NCBI RefSeq assembly: GCF_914767665.1
Contig: NC_059501.1
Location: 34,696,501-34,760,500 of the forward strand
DNA from: Harmonia axyridis
Lineage: Eukaryota; Arthropoda; Insecta; Coleoptera; Coccinellidae
Direction: 5' to 3'
Length of the DNA stretch: 64,000 nucleotides
Shown: piece after piece, positions 11,840-22,034 of the stretch
Numbering within the stretch: the stretch's first letter is position 1
Layout: the number at the start of each line of letters is the position of its first letter
Notes under the pieces: generated by a model
The model's input: only the letters and a program-made list of their open reading frames with translations
Told to the model about the DNA's origin: nothing
Database searches by the model: none
Translations under genes and position numbers: made by a program

Positions 11840-13400
11840 TGTTTCATTATTATATACAGCTGGAGATGGAATATAAATGTTATCGGAACAAACTTAACAC
11901 TCTCATAAGACGTGTTAAATCTGATTATTATCAGAATGCATTAACCAAGGCTGATGAAAATTATAAAAAGGTTTGGAAAATAATAACTGACATCACAGGT
12001 AAACGAAAACGTGGTGCAATAGAAAATGTCTTATTTAATAATGGAAAAAACCTTATGGTTGGTGTAATGAGGAAAAGGCAGACATTTTCAATAGGTATTT
12101 TGTTGAATTGGGTGTGGATATGGCTAAAAAGATTGATAAAAGTACTTTACCTGAGAATTTCCAGGAAGAAAATCCCAATTATACATCAATCTATTTAACA
12201 CCATTAACAATTAGCGAAATTATAATTCTCATCTCAAATTTGAAAAACAACTGTACCCCTGGACCCGACGGAATATCATCTGAAATTATTCACAACTACA
12301 TTGTTTCTCCATTAGTACATATAATCAACCTGTGTTTTTCACAAGGTTTTCCTAGCCAATGGAAAGAGTCTCTTGTCACTCCGGTTTTCAAAACAGGGGA
12401 TCAAAGTCAAATGTATAATTACAGGCCTATTTCTGTTATAAACAATTTCGCGAAATTATTTGAACAATCCCTCAAGAATAGAATGTCAAAATTTTTCGAT
12501 AAACATGATATAATTACTGACAGACAGTTTGGCTTCGTGAAAAACCTTAATGCGGAGGATGCTTTACTTGACTTTTTAGAGAAACCGATAAGAGCTATGG
12601 ATAACTCAAAAAAATGCCTCGCGGTGTTCCTTGATCTAGCCAAGGCCTTTGATACTATTCCACATAATAAACTACTTCAAAGAGTGGAGGGCTGCGGAAT
12701 TCATGGGATTGCCTTGGATCTCATCGGGGATTATCTGTCGGAGAGATCACAACGTGTTGCAATTGGACACGTGAAAAGTTCATATATGGTTGTAAAGGTT
12801 GAGGTACCACAGGGAACGGTCTTAGGACCACTGTTATTCCTTATTTATATGAATATAGCTAAAATAAAGAATTTAGGAGCTCATTTAGTCTGTTATGCTG
12901 ATGACAAAGCTCTAACTTTCTGTGCTGAAACCTGGGATGAGATAAAAACCATGGCTGAATCTGGATTGAGAAGAATATATTTATGGTTGAACTACAATTT
13001 ACTAACATTGAACTTAAATAAAACTAAATAAATTACTTTCTCCCCATCAATTGTAGACCAGCCAGTGATTGAACTGAAACTACACACGCCTATATTTGAG
13101 AATCCTGAGAGGTTTGCCTTCGTATAGTATAGATTTCTGGACTACCTGCATGTCCGGATGAGTCCTTCCTTACCTGCCGTCACTGCTTTCTCCACTTGTT
13201 TTGTTTTTTCCAATTTTCGTCTTATTGCCAATTGTTAACGTATATGTGCATTTCGAGGAACATAAGGGAGTGCAATGGTAGAAACAGCCATTTTGTCTAG
13301 GTACTGTTGCACATCTCTCGATGTTTTCAAATGTAATGAATAAGAACTGTGAAAATAATGAACTTTAAATGTGAGAATAAATTTTGAATTTGAATTTATT
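11840..13400 (+). pseudogene. Non-LTR retrotransposon reverse transcriptase, broken
   Basis: The 3' part of ORF2 of a jockey/CR1-like element. The thumb-side upstream region is read from about 11860 in one frame, then a frameshift near 12060-12110 moves to the frame that carries the RT domain to 13031. Visible RT motifs: CTPGPDGISSEI, YRPISVINNFAKLFE, the first catalytic Asp in AVFLDLAKAFDTI, VPQGTVLGPLLFLIY, and CYADDKAL with the catalytic DD pair. A stop at 13029-13031 interrupts the domain just after LNKTK, and the same frame resumes beyond it. The 3' end is marked by AATAAATTTTGAATTTG near 13378. The 5' end with the endonuclease is missing. One frameshift plus one nonsense change make it a dead copy. 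Confidence 0.82.
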
Positions 13401-13669
13401 ATCGATAATAAATCGTTCGATTCTTGTGTGAATCACAATTGAGATATTGTAGAGTCATTCGTGAAAGTTTTCGCTTTAGATAAGAGTGCTGTGAGATGTT
13501 ATCCTAGCATATCTCGCTATTAAGATTATTTAATTATGCATTGATTAAAATCAACATAATGAAAAAAAAAACTTTGAATACTATATTATAATTTATTTTA
13601 TACAAACAAATAGACATAGAAGATATTCCTAAATTAAAGGTACCAACGACTATGAAAAATGATAAAATG

Positions 13670-13855
13670 ATTGATTTTAAATGCAAATCTACAGGGTGAT
13701 ATTTTTTCACAATGTGTGCTTCTTTCCGCTAGAACTTATTTCTGGTACGCCACTGATAGTTTTAAAAGAAACGCGTACTACACAGTACTACACTTTTCAA
13801 TATCTTGTAGTTCTATCGTATCTGCCACAGATTTCTAGGAAAAATTCTTTCGTGC
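13670..13855 (+). repeat. Element A, copy 3 (internal fragment)
   Basis: Matches 868-1040 and 23203-23370. Shared blocks are ATGCAAATCTACAGGGTG, TGCTTCTTTCC, TACTACACTTTT and GATTTC. Neither inverted end is present, so it is a fragment. Confidence 0.55.
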
Positions 13856-13945
13856 CAAATCAAATGATCTAATGTTCCGTTCATGTTCAGCATGAAATCA
13901 GCCTTTTGGGCCAAAATAACACGAACAAATCGAATATTATTCATT

Positions 13946-14321
13946 TTATATCCAATATACATATAATGGTGTCTGCTGAAATTGATTTTTCTTGTCCACA
14001 TCTATGTAATTCTCTATTAGCATCACTGAGATTAAGTCAGATTCTTCTTCGGTTATCGAGGTCCTTCCAGCAAAATAATGTAAAACACCGAAACCATATA
14101 CCTATATCAGTACTATTTACATATGCTCCTAACCTAAGTAGTTTCTTTACCAATTCTGTCTCACCATCCTTTATTGCTAAATGTAACAAGGTGCGTCCAA
14201 AACGGTCTTTTCTATCGATATGGGCTCCACAAAGAACTAACTGTTCCAAACACTCGATTTTTTTTGGGCAAACCCTTATCCCTATTCCGTTCAACAAATC
14301 AGCAAAAATACTTGTTTGCCA
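13946..14321 (-). pseudogene. Ankyrin-repeat protein relic
   Basis: On the minus strand, 14321 down to about 14105 encodes ankyrin-type sequence: CLEQLVLCGAHIDRKD, then the signature DRFGRTLLHLAIKDGETELV, then KKLLRLGAYVNSTD. The next repeat continues only after a frame change near 14105 (GFGVLHYFAG…, LISVMLIENYIDVDKKN, TPLYV) and stops at 13946-13948. There is an in-frame stop just upstream of 14321. The hydrophobic spacing matches about two and a half 33-residue repeats. It could be an exon fragment of a larger gene, but the frameshift favours a pseudogene. Partner and function are unknown. Confidence 0.65.
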
Positions 14322-14420
14322 TCATCGAAAACCATCCAGAATCATTGTGAAATGCACATTTTCAATGAAAAATAACAAAAAAGTGAAAAATACGAGGGGG
14401 CGTTAAAGTAAAGAATTACC

Positions 14421-14766
14421 TATTTTTCTTATTTCTTTCAACAACGTGGTGTCAGTTTGGAATATATAGTTATCAGTCATCATAGAAATAACGTTGACGT
14501 AATATGTTTTGTTCTCGATGTCAATTTCGTGTTGTCATTTTATTGGTGGGAAATTAAAATTTGAATTTGCTGTTCCAGTTAGATAATAATAACAGCAATA
14601 ATAGATAATAATAACAACAAATTCAAATTTTAATTTCCCACCAATAAAATGACAACACGAAATTGACATCGAGAACAAAACATATTACGTCAACGTTATT
14701 TCTATGATGACTGATAACTATATATTCCAAACTGACACCACGTTGCTGAAAGAAATAAGAAAAATA
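14421..14766. repeat. Near-perfect long hairpin, 149-bp arms
   Basis: 14421-14569 and 14618-14766 are reverse complements with about one mismatch (TTTCAACAACG versus TTTCAGCAACG). They are separated by a 48-bp loop of GATAATAATAACA-type repeats. A transcript from either strand would form about 149 bp of double-stranded RNA. The right arm ends 21 bp before the copia element. It has no coding sequence; it could be a young foldback MITE or an inverted duplication made at a break. Confidence 0.88.
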
Positions 14767-14787
14767 AAATAAAATAATACAATTCTG

Positions 14788-15001
14788 TGTTGTAAATGTA
14801 CACCGAAAGCTCATCTATTCTATGTGTGACATGCGCAGCATGCTACTTCTAATTTTATGTATCTGTGCTTCTCATTCTGGAAGCTCTCAGTTCAGTTTTA
14901 ACTCGTTGTCGTCGTTGTGTTCACAGTTTACTTTTTCTCTTTTCCTTTCGAATAAACCGTTATAAACTCTGCAAGTGTTTTATTAAATATAAAAAACAAC
15001 A
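14788..15001 (+). repeat. Copia 5' LTR (214 bp)
   Basis: Bounded by TGTTGT…ACAACA. It contains a likely TATA-type motif TATAAACTC near 14961 and an AATAAA at about 14951, expected for promoter and polyadenylation functions. Right after it comes GGTTATGGACACCAG (15002-15016), a likely tRNA primer-binding site that resembles the internal initiator-Met tRNA site used by Drosophila copia. Confidence 0.93.
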
Positions 15002-15120
15002 GGTTATGGACACCAGATCGCTTACACCGCGTGTGAACCTAGTTTAAAGTTTTTCAGTTCGGGATAGTTAACAAAAAGTCGTTTTAAACAGTGATACACG
15101 TGTTTTCTCACAAAAGCAAA

Positions 15121-18100
15121 ATGACCGCCAATTACTTGATGAGTGTCCCCAAGCTTTTAGGACGTGAGAATTACGACGAGTGGGCTTTCGCAGTCGAGAA
15201 TGTGTTTGTGCTTGAAGGACTAAGTAAATGCATCGACGGTAGCGAAACGGATCTTCCCACAATTGCTAAAGCCAAAGCAAAGTTGGTATTAACAATTGAC
15301 CCTTCTTTGTTCCCACACGTGAAGGACGCCAAAAGTGCTCAAGAATTATGGACCAGTCTCAGAAACTTATATGATGACAGTGGTTTCATGCGAAAAATTG
15401 GGCTTTTACGGACATTAATATCGGCCAGGCTTGAAAACCACAATAGCATGGAATCTTACATAAATCAGATCATCGAGACTTCTCAAAAACTACGACGAAC
15501 AGGTTTTAAAATCGATGAAGAGTGGATTGGTTCCTTGTTGCTAGCAGGTCTTCCTGAAAAGTATAGTCCGATGATAATGGCCGTGGAACATTCGGGATTA
15601 GCAATCACCACAGATTCAATCAAAACCAGATTACTAGACATGCAGATAGATGGAGGTAACAGTGGCAACAATGGTGCGTTCGCAGCGAACAGGAACACCA
15701 GATCAGGTTACAGAAAACTTTGGAGAGATGGCGCTAGCAAAGCAAGAGAGAATTCTGCAACCAGTGCGGCCGGTAAAACGTCAAATTCAAACCGACAGGC
15801 AAGTCAAAACAAAAAGGACCTCAATAATATTATTTGTTTCAAGTGCAAGAAAAGCGGACATTATATGTCTAAATGTCCAAACAAATCTGGATCTGAAGGA
15901 GGTTTTAGTGCTGTATTCACAACCGGTAATTTCAAAGAGACAGATTGGTATGTGGATAGTGGAGCCAGTGTTCACTTAACAGCATCTAAACAATGGTTAA
16001 TGAACACAAGAAATCCTGATTTATCAGAGATAGTTGTTGCGAACAAATCCACAATTAAGGTTGACTGTGCAGGTGATGTCGAGATCAGAACAGTAACTGA
16101 CAAAAACCATCGCATAATTTTAGAAAATGTTCAATATGTTCCAGGATTGACAACAAATTTACTTTCTGTTTGTCAGCTAATCAAAAATGGAAATAAGGTA
16201 TCATTCAGTGAAAATGGTTGTGACATTTACAATCGCCATAATATTTTAGTGGCAACTGCTAGCTTGAGCAACAATGTGTACAAATTGAACGTGCATGAAG
16301 AGAAGCCAGTGTGCTATCAAGCAGTTAGCAAGAATACTTGGCATCAACGTTTGGGCCACATCAACGATTTATATTTGAAGAAAACATCGAAGTTGGTAGA
16401 TGGCCTTGTGTACCAAGAGAAAAACATTGGAAATTGCGAGGTATGCTGCAGGGGTAAACAAGCTCGTTTACCATTTCCAAAAGAAGGCAGTCGAGCAGAA
16501 AAACTTCTGGAAATAATCCACAGTGACATATGCGGTCCAATGGAAAGCACATCATTAGGTGGAGCTAAATACTTCATCACTTTCACTGACGATTACAGCC
16601 GTATGTGTTTCGTATTCTTCTTAAAAACCAAAGATGAAGCATATGATAAATTCTTAGAATATAAAAACCTAGCTGAGAATCAACTTGACACAAAAATCAA
16701 AGTTCTGAGGAGTGATAATGGAGGAGAGTTTTGCAATCGAGAATTCAGCATGTTTTTAAAGAAAGCTGGAATTGTACACCAGACATCAAACAGCCACACA
16801 CCTCAGCAAAACGGAATGGCTGAACGAATAAATCGAACACTGGTAGAGAAGGCAAGGTGCTTACTGTTTGAGGAAGGACTGAGTAAGACTTTATGGGCCG
16901 AAGCTTGCAAAACAGCGTGCTATTTGAGGAATCGTTCAGCATGCTCGAAGATAGAGAAGACACCATACGAAATGTGGACTGGTAGAAAACCCGATGTCAG
17001 TCACCTTCGTGTATATGGAAGTACAGTCATGGTGCATGTGCCAAAGGCCAACAGAAAGAAGTGGGATCAAAAATCAACAAAGCATATTCTAGTGGGCTAT
17101 GATGAAACTACAAAGGGCTATAGGTGCTTCAACCCTAGTACGAAGAGTGTCATCACAAGTCGTGATGTGACGGTATTTGAAAAACCACCCGTAGTATCTC
17201 TTACTGAAGATCCAGAGGAAGATCTGGATTCAGTGGGGGATGAAAGTGAACCATTGTCTTTAAGTTCTGATGAATTAATCAATAATGAGTTTTCAGATAA
17301 TGACTACGTTCCAGATATTCAAATAAGTCCACCAGACACGACACAGGTTCCAAGAAGGTCGCAAAGGAATGCTAAGAATAAGGCATTTGATGATTATGTC
17401 ACCTACTTCAATGGTGCCCCTTCACCGAACATGCAACAAGTTCCAAAGTCTGTAGCAGAGGCGCTCTCCAGTGCAGACCGGCAGGAGTGGCAGCGTGCCA
17501 TGGAGGAGGAGATTGAGTCCTTCTACGAGAATGAAACATGGGAACTTGTAGATCCACCTGAAGCGGCCACCATAGTTCAGTGTAAGTGGGTTTTCAAAGT
17601 GAAGTGCGGGAGTGAAAATGAAAACAAGTATAGAGCGCGTCTTGTAGCTAAAGGTTACACTCAGAGAGAAGGTATTGACTATAGTGAAACCTTTGCTCCG
17701 GTAGTGAGACATTCCACTCTGAGACTATTGATAGGATTAGCTGTAAAATTAGATTTAAGGATTCTGCATTTAGATGTAAAAACAGCATTTCTAAATGGCA
17801 TCTTGAGGGAAAATGTTTTTATGCATCAACCCGAAGGCTTTATTTCTGATCAAAGCAAAAACAAAGTTTTCAAGTTAAAAAAGGCTGTGTACGGCTTGAA
17901 GCAGTCAAGTCGTGCATGGAATGAAAGAGTTGATGAAGTGTTATCAGATATAGGCTATAGAAAATCTAAATTTGAGCCGTGTTTGTACGTTAAAAATAAT
18001 CAAGGCAAATTAACGATTGTTGCTCTTTATGTTGATGATTTTTTTGTTTTTTCGGCAGACACGAAAGAGACAAAATTTTTGGAAAGTCATTTAAGCTCTA

Positions 18101-18969
18101 AATTTAAAATAAAAAATCTTGGAGAAGCTAAACACTGCTTGGGCTTGAGAATCAATCGAGATAAAAGTAGTATAACTATTGATCAGGAGCAATATATAAA
18201 TGATCTATTGATTAAGTTTAATATGATTGACTGTAAAACTGTGTGTACCCCTTTAGAAATCAATGTTAAACTCAATGTTATTGAAGGGGAAGAAACTTGT
18301 AGTCTAGAAATTCCCTATCAGGAACTTATAGGAAGCCTCATGTATTTGGCATTGATGACACGACCTGATATTGCACATGCAGTGAGTTCATTAAGTCAAT
18401 ACAATAATTGTTACACGAGACTGCACTGGCAGTGTGCAAAACGTGTCTTGCGATATTTAAAGGGAACAAAGAATTATTCCATGAAATTTTGTAATGATAA
18501 CTCTAGTATAGTTGGCTTTGCTGATGCTGATTGGGGATCAGACAGGCTAGATAGGAAATCTTTTTCGGGATATGTTTTTAAGTTTTGTGGTGGATCTATA
18601 TCGTGGAAAAGTTGTAAACAGCGGACAGTTGCTTTATCAACAACCGAAGCTGAGTATATGGCTTTAAGTGATGCCACAAAGGAAGCTATTTATCTGAGAA
18701 ATCTTTTATTTGAGCTCACTGGAAGATTGGATTGTATTGAAATTTATAATGATAATCAGAGTGCCCAAAAGTTGGCAAACAATCCAATTTTCCATGACAG
18801 ATCGAAGCACATCGATATCAGGTACCATTTTTTGAGAGATGCAGTTTTGGAAAATAAAATCAGTTTGAAGTATTTGTCCACTGAAGAAATGGTGGCTGAT
18901 ATACTAACTAAGCCATTGCAAAATGTAAAAAACAAGAAGTTCCTGGGTTATTTAGGTTTAAGTACTTAA
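15121..18969 (+). CDS. Copia gag-pol polyprotein
   Basis: One frame of 1282 residues from the ATG at 15121 (an upstream in-frame ATG at 15091 would add 10 residues; the 15121 start opens directly into copia-type Gag). The domains come in Ty1/copia order. Gag at about 1-230 has SVPKLLGRENYDEW. The zinc knuckle near 239 is CFKCKKSGHYMSKC. The protease at about 276-290 has WYVDSGASVH. The GAG-pre-integrase/HHCC zinc region near 406 has WHQRLGH. The integrase DDE core has HSDICGP, FTDDYSR, RSDNGGEF near 530 and PQQNGMAER. The reverse transcriptase at about 820-1060 has ETFAPVVRHSTLR, LDVKTAFLNG near 885 and YVDDFF near 970. RNase H has FADADWGSD near 1135, STTEAEYMAL near 1174 and KHIDIRYHF. All catalytic acids I can check are present and no stop or frameshift interrupts it. 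Confidence 0.95.
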   Translation: MTANYLMSVPKLLGRENYDEWAFAVENVFVLEGLSKCIDGSETDLPTIAKAKAKLVLTIDPSLFPHVKDAKSAQELWTSLRNLYDDSGFMRKIGLLRTLISARLENHNSMESYINQIIETSQKLRRTGFKIDEEWIGSLLLAGLPEKYSPMIMAVEHSGLAITTDSIKTRLLDMQIDGGNSGNNGAFAANRNTRSGYRKLWRDGASKARENSATSAAGKTSNSNRQASQNKKDLNNIICFKCKKSGHYMSKCPNKSGSEGGFSAVFTTGNFKETDWYVDSGASVHLTASKQWLMNTRNPDLSEIVVANKSTIKVDCAGDVEIRTVTDKNHRIILENVQYVPGLTTNLLSVCQLIKNGNKVSFSENGCDIYNRHNILVATASLSNNVYKLNVHEEKPVCYQAVSKNTWHQRLGHINDLYLKKTSKLVDGLVYQEKNIGNCEVCCRGKQARLPFPKEGSRAEKLLEIIHSDICGPMESTSLGGAKYFITFTDDYSRMCFVFFLKTKDEAYDKFLEYKNLAENQLDTKIKVLRSDNGGEFCNREFSMFLKKAGIVHQTSNSHTPQQNGMAERINRTLVEKARCLLFEEGLSKTLWAEACKTACYLRNRSACSKIEKTPYEMWTGRKPDVSHLRVYGSTVMVHVPKANRKKWDQKSTKHILVGYDETTKGYRCFNPSTKSVITSRDVTVFEKPPVVSLTEDPEEDLDSVGDESEPLSLSSDELINNEFSDNDYVPDIQISPPDTTQVPRRSQRNAKNKAFDDYVTYFNGAPSPNMQQVPKSVAEALSSADRQEWQRAMEEEIESFYENETWELVDPPEAATIVQCKWVFKVKCGSENENKYRARLVAKGYTQREGIDYSETFAPVVRHSTLRLLIGLAVKLDLRILHLDVKTAFLNGILRENVFMHQPEGFISDQSKNKVFKLKKAVYGLKQSSRAWNERVDEVLSDIGYRKSKFEPCLYVKNNQGKLTIVALYVDDFFVFSADTKETKFLESHLSSKFKIKNLGEAKHCLGLRINRDKSSITIDQEQYINDLLIKFNMIDCKTVCTPLEINVKLNVIEGEETCSLEIPYQELIGSLMYLALMTRPDIAHAVSSLSQYNNCYTRLHWQCAKRVLRYLKGTKNYSMKFCNDNSSIVGFADADWGSDRLDRKSFSGYVFKFCGGSISWKSCKQRTVALSTTEAEYMALSDATKEAIYLRNLLFELTGRLDCIEIYNDNQSAQKLANNPIFHDRSKHIDIRYHFLRDAVLENKISLKYLSTEEMVADILTKPLQNVKNKKFLGYLGLST

Positions 18970-18997
18970 GTTGGTAGCGAAGATGTGAACTTTCGTT

Positions 18998-19006
18998 GAG
19001 TGGGGG
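18998..19006 (+). promoter_or_regulatory. Copia polypurine tract
   Basis: GAGTGGGGG abuts the TGTTGT start of the 3' LTR, the expected position of the plus-strand primer for reverse transcription. Confidence 0.8.
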
Positions 19007-19220
19007 TGTTGTAAATGTACACCGAAAGCTCATCTATTCTATGTGTGACATGCGCAGCATGCTACTTCTAATTTTATGTATCTGTGCTTCTCATTCTGGA
19101 AGCTCTCAGTTCAGTTTTAACTCGTTGTCGTCGTTGTGTTCACAGTTTACTTTTTCTCTTTTCCTTTCGAATAAACCGTTATAAACTCTGCAAGTGTTTT
19201 ATTAAATATAAAAAACAACA
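19007..19220 (+). repeat. Copia 3' LTR (214 bp)
   Basis: By eye the same sequence and length as the 5' LTR at 14788-15001. It is followed by the TTCTG target duplication (19221-19225). Confidence 0.93.
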
Positions 19221-19225
19221 TTCTG

Positions 19226-20000
19226 TTGATGAAACTCAATAAAACTAGAGTAATGATATTTAATGAAGCACTTTTTAATCCATTTTGACTTCTATACGAC
19301 AGTAAGTTGCATACTCTTAACTTAACCCTAAATATTCCATTTCGAATACATAAGTTATTCATAGCAGGTTAGAATATTATAAAATTGTGTACTTTCAGCT
19401 TGTCTGAAGATGGAATAGAAATGTTCCGAAATCGATAACCTAAGATTAATAAATAATAGTATATTATTGTGTGTTTCCCTATGAATTATGATTGATTCCT
19501 TTCAAACAAGAACATACTATGGAAGAATTTATAACTCATATAAAATTTTAATTTTCAATATGACAATTGGAAAATTCGAAAAAACAACTGTCATTACTTA
19601 TTACACAGATTGAAGTTTTCACTTCTTTCCTACTAAACGGCTGACATATGTTTTTCTTCCGATAAATTCATTATTTCAGTATAAATGACGAAATTGAATG
19701 AAAATTTTTTAATTCACTACATTTATTTTTGGAAATCATCTATGCAGAGAAAGTCAGATTGCAGTTCATTAAGCAGAGTTTATTTCGAATAGTCATTACT
19801 TCTATAATGAGAATACTGTTAATGGACTAATCATAAGTCTAAATACGTTCTATCTGATGGCTATTCAATATAATTCCCACATCTTCATTCAGGAATAGGT
19901 TAAATCAATTAAAAAAGAGTGAAACAACCCAATTAGTCTAGTCAAAAAAGACGAAAAAAAAGTATTAATTTGCATTTAGTTTCAAGAAGTTGGATTTTTG
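19226..20000. other. Non-coding flank of the copia insertion
   Basis: AT-rich sequence with no recognisable gene. The first 50 bp after the target duplication can be read as a short RT-like KLNKTRVMIFN stretch, but this is too little to call. Confidence 0.5.
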
Positions 20001-20200
20001 TACAGGGTGGGCAAATTTCGATGTTTTAGCACTACAACTTTTGAACCAGAGCAGATAGACCAAATCTCAATCCCCTTCTGGGTCTCTTTTTCTGAGAAAC
20101 TAACAAGGGTAGGGGAGACCGAGGCTAGTTGGTACATTTTTCACATCGAAGCCTCCCAATTTTTTCAATTCATAAACTGAGTAAAAATATTTTGGAAGTT
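20001..20200. repeat. Single-arm relative of the acagggtgggcaaat elements
   Basis: Starts TACAGGGTGGGCAAATTTCG, the same end as the giant palindrome at 8044. Internal GGGTAGGGGAGACC also resembles the AGGGTAGGGGAAAGG block of that element. No matching right arm is found, so it is probably a solo or decayed end. Confidence 0.45.
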
Positions 20201-20362
20201 TTGATTATTGATGTTTTGGTGACCTCATTCTCAAATTAGGCTATGCTTGGACATAAATTAAATTCAGAATCTTTCTTTCCAAAGCTGCAAGTGTACCAAG
20301 CAACCCCGCATCCAGGTTTGGTTAGTAAGAGCAAAAACAATAGTAATTTACGTGACAAGTCC

Positions 20363-20458
20363 GGAAAATAGGGTTTTTTTGGACGAATAGACAAAATTCC
20401 AGGACGAGCATAAGCGAGTCCTGGAAGTCTGTGAGTCCAAAAAAACCATTTTCGGGCG
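20363..20458. repeat. Hairpin repeat, ~40-bp arms
   Basis: GAAAATAGGGTTTTTTTGGA … ATTCCAGGAC pairs with GTCCTGGAAGTCTGTGAGTC … CCATTTTCGGG around a 12-nt loop GAGCATAAGCGA. A similar hairpin with a CTCGCTCGTATGCTTACGGC loop region occurs at 31640-31760, so this may be a family of structured short repeats. Confidence 0.6.
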
Positions 20459-20680
20459 TGTTGCGTACAATGTTTTTTCGGCAACCGTGTAGAATAACAC
20501 TAAAGCCGCTGCTTTCCATATTTTATTGCGATTGCGATCAAAAAACATGTTTTTTGACAACTAATTTCATTTGAACTGTCAGCCGTTATCTCGGTTGCTA
20601 TAGTAATGATCAACTGCATTTATTAAAAATATACCTACCAAGATTTTCATATTCACAACGACACGAACGACGTGAATCTT

Positions 20681-20727
20681 TTCCGGCCTAGTCTGGGAAG
20701 TATGTACTTTCCAGACTAGGCCGGGAA
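20681..20727. repeat. Compact GC-rich hairpin
   Basis: TTCCGGCCTAGTCTGGGAAG, a short TATGTAC centre, then CTTTCCAGACTAGGCCGG. The arms are about 20 bp with one or two mismatches. It lies about 150 bp downstream (in minus-strand sense) of the pogo-like transposase relic and could be a subterminal structure of that element or a small foldback. Confidence 0.6.
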
Positions 20728-20879
20728 ATGCTACTTTCAAAGAGAAAAAGCGTCCGGTAAGTGAGCACTTCCCGTACGGTTTTTTATTAATGGTTTTATT
20801 ATATTACTTTTGAAATAGTCTAAACAAAATTATACAAAACAAACATTGTTGAAAATGTGTTCGATAATAATGATCTAAT

Positions 20880-21186
20880 CTAGTCACACCCATCCGAATC
20901 GCAATTATGACATACATAGAACAAACTTGCATCTGCACATTTCTCATGTGACCACATTTTGCATTGGGTGCACTGGATCCATTTCTCGTTTGGCAAACTA
21001 TTTGACCAAGGTTCAACGCAAATTAAGCAAAAGGTTTCTTCATCACTGCTCGAATCGCACAGGTGGCACAGTATTTCCTGTAGCTGAAACAGCACACGCC
21101 AAAGTTACAAGAGTACCACGTTCTGCCGAAGTTACTCTTCCCACTTGCTTGGCACACTTTTGGTCACCTTCTTTTGTTTTCGCATT
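20880..21186 (-). pseudogene. pogo/Tc5-like DDE transposase relic with C-terminal zinc finger
   Basis: On the minus strand, 21186 to 21061 encodes the opening of a DDE_1 (CENP-B/pogo/Tc5-type) transposase domain: KCAKQVGRVTSAERGTLVTL and CAVSATGNTVPP. The sequence then jumps, in another frame, straight to the C-terminal Cys-rich finger of such proteins: FCLICVEPW, EKWIQCTQCKMWSHEKCA, FYVCHNC. The whole middle of the catalytic domain is absent. The N-terminal HTH is also not seen. This is an internally deleted, frameshifted copy; the family call rests on the TSAERG…NTVPP signature joined with the finger. Confidence 0.68.
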
Positions 21187-21189
21187 TTA

Positions 21190-22034
21190 AGCGAAAATTC
21201 GAAAAATGGCGATATCGAAAAACATTCATAACTCCGTTAATACTGATGATAGAGCTCTGAAATTGACACATCATACAGGCACTTTTTTACGTAGAATCCA
21301 GTTTGACACAAAGTTATGTTTTTTCGAATGGGAACACTAGATTTCTGTGCCATTTTTTGAAAGCTTAATTTTTCCTGATTTCAAAAATATATAACATCGT
21401 ATGGTTTACATCAATATAAATTATAGAAAAAGAAATGGTCGAAAACATTTTTTACCTAAGAGGCTCAATATTTCTATGGTTTCAACTGTTGACGAGCACA
21501 GAACAATTGAGCTTCCTATAACAAGAGAAATGTCCTTCCGTCAATCCGATTATTTCTATGATTTTTACTAATTTCTACAAAATTCGAATCTAGATATATT
21601 TTATAAAAATAGTTGCGAAAATATAAATGAACTCGTAGAAAATCCTCTAGGTTGCTTGAACACAGTTTCACATATACATCTATTAAATTCGGTGCGAAAT
21701 ATCGAGACTGTGCATTGTGCAATTGTTGTTATTATTAGGTTAAATATTATTTCTTGTGTCTTCCCTTCGCTATTTGAAATGGTGGTAATTATCACCCCCC
21801 ACCCCCCCAATATTTCCAAAATATAAAATTTCTGAATTCTCGCAAAGACGAAAAACGAAAATTTTTCCATAAAAAGAACAAATCATCATTTTTTATTCCT
21901 CTGAAATCGACACGGAGTACAAAATCGGACCCTTTGACGGTTAATGAGTTCATTATCGCTTTCAAGATGAGTACTTTTTCTGCACTACGAGCACATCTAT
22001 GTCCGAGGTTTATTATTTTCCTTTATCTATCCGC
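21190..22034. other. Non-coding stretch
   Basis: No gene recognised. It includes a C-rich run CACCCCCCACCCCCCC near 21795. The small open frames here have no family features. Confidence 0.5.

Larger units (their letters stand above)
14788..19220 (+). mobile_element. Ty1/copia LTR retrotransposon, apparently intact
   Basis: A complete element of 4433 bp. LTRs at 14788-15001 and 19007-19220 start TGTTGT and end ACAACA, have the same length and look identical base for base. A 5-bp target duplication TTCTG lies at 14783-14787 and 19221-19225. A primer-binding site follows the left LTR and a purine tract precedes the right one. One uninterrupted gag-pol frame fills the interior. Matching LTRs plus an intact frame mean a very recent insertion, so the element may still be active. 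Confidence 0.95.

Noticed and set aside
13906..14406. Plus-strand open frame of 166 codons
   Set aside because: It is antisense to the ankyrin-repeat relic; its composition shows no family features.
19226..19275. Short RT-like stretch after the copia insertion
   Set aside because: Only about ten residues resemble an RT motif; insufficient to call a retrotransposon.
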